Source: Ascoidea asiatica (lineage: Eukaryota; Ascomycota; Saccharomycetes; Ascoideales; Ascoideaceae). Taken from it: 64,000 nucleotides of DNA. How positions within the stretch are numbered: the stretch's first letter is position 1; the number at the start of each line of letters is the position of its first letter. Of the stretch, positions 60,439 through 64,000 are shown one piece after another. The stretch is taken from the NCBI GenBank assembly GCA_001600695.1, contig BCKQ01000017.1:1-64000 (forward strand), given 5' to 3'. The translations under genes and the position numbers were made by a program. Under the pieces are notes generated by a model. It had not been told where the DNA came from and did not search any database. It saw only the letters and a list, made by a program, of their open reading frames with translations.

Positions 60439-61235
60439 TCGGAAAGTTTCCGGAAACGGGGTGGCTCCGCAGATACCCGCACGGACCGCCCGTTTTCCGA
60501 GGTGTTCAGGCTGGGTCTAAGCCAATTTCCCAGGTGAGCGTGTGAAATTGCACCCATTTCCTGAGTTTCTGAGTTCCTGAGTTTTTGGTAAGAAAATTGG
60601 TTTTGCAATTTATAAATTGTAATTTATTAATTAGTTACTTTCACTGTTTAATTTATGGTTTTGTATTTCCATTTCCATTAACATTTAAGCTTTTTAAAAT
60701 ATTTATACTCAAGCAATTTGCACTACTGAAAAAATTTTGATAATTCTTTAAAAGTCACTTAACTATTTATCTTCCAAGTTATTTTTTACACTTTTTCTTA
60801 CTTTATTTTAATTTACAAAATACTTCTTAAGAGATCAAAATCCCGGTTACGAATAACAATTCAATTAAAAGAATATTTTATAAATTGTAATTGTTATCTC
60901 CATTATTCAAACTAATTCTTTAATCGTTTCTTCTCTTATTCAATATTCAATTAATAACTTTTAATCAACTTTTTGTTTCAAAGTAAATTAAAATATTAAA
61001 GATTTCCATAAATTTCCATTGAATTCTATTCAATTTTTATTAAAAATTTATTAAGAACTTATTAATACTTGTTAAATTTACAAAATTTTAATTTCATTTA
61101 AAATTCCTTTGAATTTTCTTATAATTTATTTATATATTTATTTATTTATTTATTTATTTATTTACTCACTTATTTATTTAATAATTTCATTTTCTTCATA
61201 TTCAATTAATATATTAACTTAATTAATAATTAATT

Positions 61236-62306
61236 ATGACTATTGGATTTCGTGAATTAATATCTTGTGGTTTATGGACTTCAAGATCTAGAAAAAATAA
61301 AGATATTGAAAAATCTTCATTTTCTTCTTCTGTTAATTTAAGAAAAAATTCATTACAAAAAAGACCTTCTTCAAATAATCAATCTCAATCTCATTCTCAA
61401 TCTCATTCTCAATCAAATTCTATTACAAATTCAAATTTAAATTTAAATTCAAATACCAATACCAATATAAATACCAATAGTAATAGTAATATAAATCCAA
61501 CTATTATAAATAATAACAATAATCATTCTATAATTAAGAAAATATTATTAGTTAAAAGATCAAATTCAACTGTTGATTCTTTAATATCTTCAAATTCAAA
61601 TTTAACTCAATCTTATAATAATAATAATTTAAATGGTGATTATATAATAACAAATTCTCAAAATGGTATACAAAGAAATACTTCTTATAATAAAAAAAAA
61701 CATAATATTCAAACTAAAAATATTACTAAACTTAATTTATCTGATGTAATGAACGGTATAATAGATGATGATAATAATAATAATACTTCTAATAAACATA
61801 ATAATCAAAGAATAAATAGAAGAAAATCAAATTCAAATTCAAATTCAAATTCAAAAAGATTAAAAAGAAAAAGTACTGGTAATACAAACTTATCTAGATC
61901 TTCAAACTCTTTATCAAATCCAAATCAAATTTTAAATAATATTAAAGAAAGACATTCTTCTTTACCTACAAATTATAACTCTCAATTAACTTCTCAATTA
62001 TCTTCACCATTCAATTCAAATTTTAGTATAAACAACAACAACAACAATAATAATAATAATAATAATAGTATCAATTACAATTCCAATTATAATTATAATT
62101 ATAATTCTTACAATAATTCATCATCTTTATTACCTGTTCAAGAAGTTCTGAATGATTTTAATAATAATTTAAGAAGAGAAATTTCAAATAAAACTACAAA
62201 AACTTCAAGAACTGCAAAAACTGAAATTATAGATTATCATTTAGTTTTTGATAGTGAAGTAGATTTCTCAAATAATTTTAATAATAGAAATGTTGCTCCA
62301 ATATAA
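61236..62306 (+). CDS. Unrecognised Asn/Ser-rich protein
   Basis: I do not recognise this 356-residue protein. It starts with an ordered, Cys/Trp-containing segment (MTIGFRELISCGLWTSRSRK), then Ser/Asn/Gln repeats (QSHSQSHSQS, NTNTNINTNSNSN), a basic stretch with repeated RxxS/KRSNS sites (VKRSNSTVDSL, RRKSNSNSNS, KRLKRKSTG; possible PKA or Cbk1-type phosphorylation), and a second ordered segment at the end (SLLPVQEVLNDFNNNLRREI, then TEIIDYHLVFDSEVDFSNNF). Conserved-looking ends and a very long promoter suggest a regulated, disordered regulator. A rare CTG codon lies at 62148-62150. Confidence 0.7.
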   Translation: MTIGFRELISCGLWTSRSRKNKDIEKSSFSSSVNLRKNSLQKRPSSNNQSQSHSQSHSQSNSITNSNLNLNSNTNTNINTNSNSNINPTIINNNNNHSIIKKILLVKRSNSTVDSLISSNSNLTQSYNNNNLNGDYIITNSQNGIQRNTSYNKKKHNIQTKNITKLNLSDVMNGIIDDDNNNNTSNKHNNQRINRRKSNSNSNSNSKRLKRKSTGNTNLSRSSNSLSNPNQILNNIKERHSSLPTNYNSQLTSQLSSPFNSNFSINNNNNNNNNNNNSINYNSNYNYNYNSYNNSSSLLPVQEVLNDFNNNLRREISNKTTKTSRTAKTEIIDYHLVFDSEVDFSNNFNNRNVAPI

Positions 62307-62965
62307 TTTATTCATTTTCTTCTAAATATACTACTAACTATATCATATTCATGTTTATACTTCATACTTCATATTTCTCATTTCATATTTCATATTTCAC
62401 ATTTATATTACATATTTCATATTATATCTATTTTTCATATGTTTTATTCCTCTCTCTCTTTTTATTTTTTTTTTTATTTTGTTATAAATTAATGATTTTT
62501 GAATGTCTTTGAATGTCTTTGAATGCTTTTAATTGTTTTTGAATGAATTTTGTATGAATTTTTAATTTCGCAACTCATTTTACTTTATCTTATCTTTTTA
62601 TGCTTTATTCTTTATATTTATCTTGTTTTATGCTTGTTTTTTAAATTAACCCTTTAATATAACTGTATTATAATCTTAATCTTAATTTTAATAGTTATAT
62701 AAATATTTAGAAAATATTAATTCTAATCATCCCTTTTTTGTTAATTAATAAATTTTCATTTAAATACACATCCAATGCATTAAAAAAAAAAATATTTTAT
62801 TATATTCTGTATATAAATATAAATATCGTAGATTATATAAAACTACAATTTCTTGCGTATTTGGGTTTCAATTGATTCATATGAAAATATATTTACTATA
62901 TATTTATTATATCAAAAAAATATTTCATAATCACTTTATAAATTACTTAAGCTAAAGATTATTTC
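62307..62965. other. Convergent 3' region before PRE1
   Basis: The sequence is AT-rich, with TTCATATTTCA repeats (62345-62420) and TTTGAATGTC repeats (62495-62540). I see no gene. Confidence 0.5.
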
Positions 62966-63550
62966 TTAAAACTCTACATCTTTAACACCATCTTTATCAA
63001 TAACTTTAACATAAACACCTTTAAAATCTATTGGCATTCTTGTATTTAATTCTTTAACACACACTTTTAAAAGTAATAAACCTTCTTCTGTAGTCATATC
63101 TGGACGATAATGACGATCTAATAATGAAAATGTATAAAATGCTGCATATCCATGAGCTGCATATGGTAATTCACAATTTGTACCTAAATAATCAATCCAA
63201 TTTAATGATGGATTATCATTATTTTCATCATAACCTGCTATTAATACATTAACTTGAAATGGTTTTCTAGATCTTAAAGATTGTGCTAATTGATTTCTTA
63301 TGAAACTTGAAATTGCCTTTGGTGAAAGTTCAAAACCTTCTCTCATTGAATATAATTGTATATTAGCTTGCATTAATTCTGCAAATTGTGTTGTATCTCC
63401 AGATTCTCCTGTATATGCCATTAATGAATGATCTGATAATTTTCTTGTTTTATCATCAGTTTCTTTTAAAACTGAAATACCTCTTGTAAATGCTTTTGAT
63501 GTAGCTATAATTACAGAATCTTTTACTTTAATACCAAGAATAATATCCAT
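62966..63550 (-). CDS. PRE1: 20S proteasome beta-4 subunit
   Basis: The protein is 194 residues (198 in S. cerevisiae), starting MDIILGIKVKDSVIIATSKA, then TRGISVLKETDDKTRKLSDH, GESGDTTQFAELMQANIQLY, RSRKPFQVNVLIAGYDENND, IDYLGTNCELPYAAHGYAAF, LDRHYRPDMTTEEGLLLLK and MPIDFKGVYVKVIDKDG. It lacks the N-terminal catalytic threonine, as expected for beta-4, which is structural in the two beta rings. One full copy of the 16-mer lies 280 bp upstream. I do not see a perfect PACE (GGTGGCAAA) box in the 450 bp available. Confidence 0.97.
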   Translation of the reverse strand: MDIILGIKVKDSVIIATSKAFTRGISVLKETDDKTRKLSDHSLMAYTGESGDTTQFAELMQANIQLYSMREGFELSPKAISSFIRNQLAQSLRSRKPFQVNVLIAGYDENNDNPSLNWIDYLGTNCELPYAAHGYAAFYTFSLLDRHYRPDMTTEEGLLLLKVCVKELNTRMPIDFKGVYVKVIDKDGVKDVEF

Positions 63551-64000
63551 TTTGTTATTTACTTAAGTTAATTGAGTATATGTTGTATTTAAAAATAATG
63601 ATCTATAAACTTTCAATAAGTAATTTGATAAATTGATAAACTAATAAACTGATAAACTATTAAAAATAATATTCACAATTTGTTATTCATTATTTGATTA
63701 AATCTTCTTTAAATTGACTTTGGAGTTTTTGCCTCTTTCACTAAAATTATCCACGGAGCTTCATTTCACTACGACTGAGAATAAACTGCGGTGGAGCAAT
63801 ACGGTGGGCTAATGATGGGAATGGACACCCACAAAAGCGGTCTCGGTTGGAAATTTTCAATTTTTCTGCTTTAATCGAAATATTTTGGAATTTATTAAGA
63901 AATTTAAGATACTATATATTTAATTGCAATTTCTTTACTTTTTACAAGAAAAAAAGTATGATAAATATCATCATATCCAGTCTAAAGATAACAATTGAGT
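63551..64000. promoter_or_regulatory. PRE1 upstream region, open at window edge
   Basis: CTGATAAAC/TTGATAAACT repeats (about 63625-63660) lie close to the gene. A GC-richer patch (63715-63860) contains TTTTTGCCTC, a partial match to the reverse PACE box, ACTGCGGTGGAGC, and the minus-strand 16-mer at 63829-63844. The next gene lies outside the window. Confidence 0.5.
63829..63844 (-). promoter_or_regulatory. RARACCRNNNNTRYGG element upstream of PRE1
   Basis: On the minus strand it reads GAGACCGCTTTTGTGG, a full match to the consensus. Confidence 0.6.

Larger units (their letters stand above)
59260..61235. promoter_or_regulatory. RPL10 upstream / long divergent promoter with GC-rich island and phased arrays
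   Basis: No convincing gene is seen in 2 kb. RPL10 side: AT-rich, with TACCAA and CTGTTA arrays (59598-59668). The island at about 60090-60560 is the most GC-rich in the window (60181-60240 has 42 G or C of 60). It holds CCAAT three times at 11-bp spacing (60311-60343), TCGGTAA three times at 11-bp spacing (60406-60438), CCGGAAA (60384-60390) and TTTCCGGAAA (60447-60456). A 62-codon Arg-rich frame at 60106-60294 starts in the AT-rich edge and spans the island; coding is unproven. The right part is an AT-rich leader with a TTTA array (61133-61165). Confidence 0.55.

Overview
The window is nuclear DNA of an ascomycete budding yeast (Saccharomycotina). Supporting signs are compact mostly intronless genes, clear orthologues of MAF1, TRS23, MNN10, GGC1, KEX2, NHP2, CDC34, TUB4, STS1, HYM1, TFB2, ADE4, SEC53, RPL10 and PRE1, introns with GTATGW donors and TACTAAC/TATTAAC-type branch sites, and Golgi mannan genes typical of yeasts. 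The genome is very AT-rich. Leucine is almost always TTA, CTG is almost absent from the coding regions, and many proteins carry long Asn, Asn-Ser or acidic tracts. No rRNA, tRNA, mobile element, CRISPR array or virus is recognisable. I cannot name the species.

Layout. 1-12.7 kb: MAF1 (cut by the window edge), TRS23, MNN10, an unrecognised probably mitochondrial protein, GGC1, KEX2. 12.7-24 kb: PRP28, NHP2, FMN1, PRP39, CDC34, TUB4 (with an intron behind an 8-nt first exon), CBR1. 24-38.7 kb: a Mnn4-like LicD protein, ATP synthase subunit e, a G1 cyclin with a 2.5 kb promoter, a GT62 mannosyltransferase, STS1, HYM1. 39.9-50 kb: RIB5, a kinase-only 6PF2K protein, a hypothetical membrane protein, a cytochrome b5-domain protein, a Lys/Asn/Met-rich hypothetical protein, TFB2. 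50-64 kb: ADE4 and CPA2 (convergent), SEC53, RPL10 (with an intron), a hypothetical Asn/Ser-rich protein, PRE1.

Themes. Five genes serve the secretory/mannan pathway (SEC53, MNN10, Mnn4-like, GT62, KEX2). Two serve flavin synthesis (RIB5, FMN1) next to a flavoenzyme (CBR1). Others serve RNA biogenesis (PRP28, PRP39, NHP2, RPL10, MAF1), the ubiquitin-proteasome system (CDC34, STS1, PRE1), and glutamine-using nitrogen metabolism (ADE4, CPA2).

The most unusual signal is in the intergenic DNA. Many promoters hold GC-rich islands (up to 42/60 GC by hand count) inside AT-rich surroundings, and these islands share short motifs. The strongest is a 16-mer, RARACCRNNNNTRYGG (core CCR-N6-YGG), found 11 times in 7 intergenic regions and 4 times in one promoter. 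It looks like a binding site for an uncharacterised factor, perhaps of the Zn2Cys6 type. Further signals are clustered TAGGACA elements, CCGGAAA elements, 11-bp phased arrays upstream of RPL10, paired MCB and TTACGTAA sites at TUB4, and two Gcn4-type sites upstream of CPA2.
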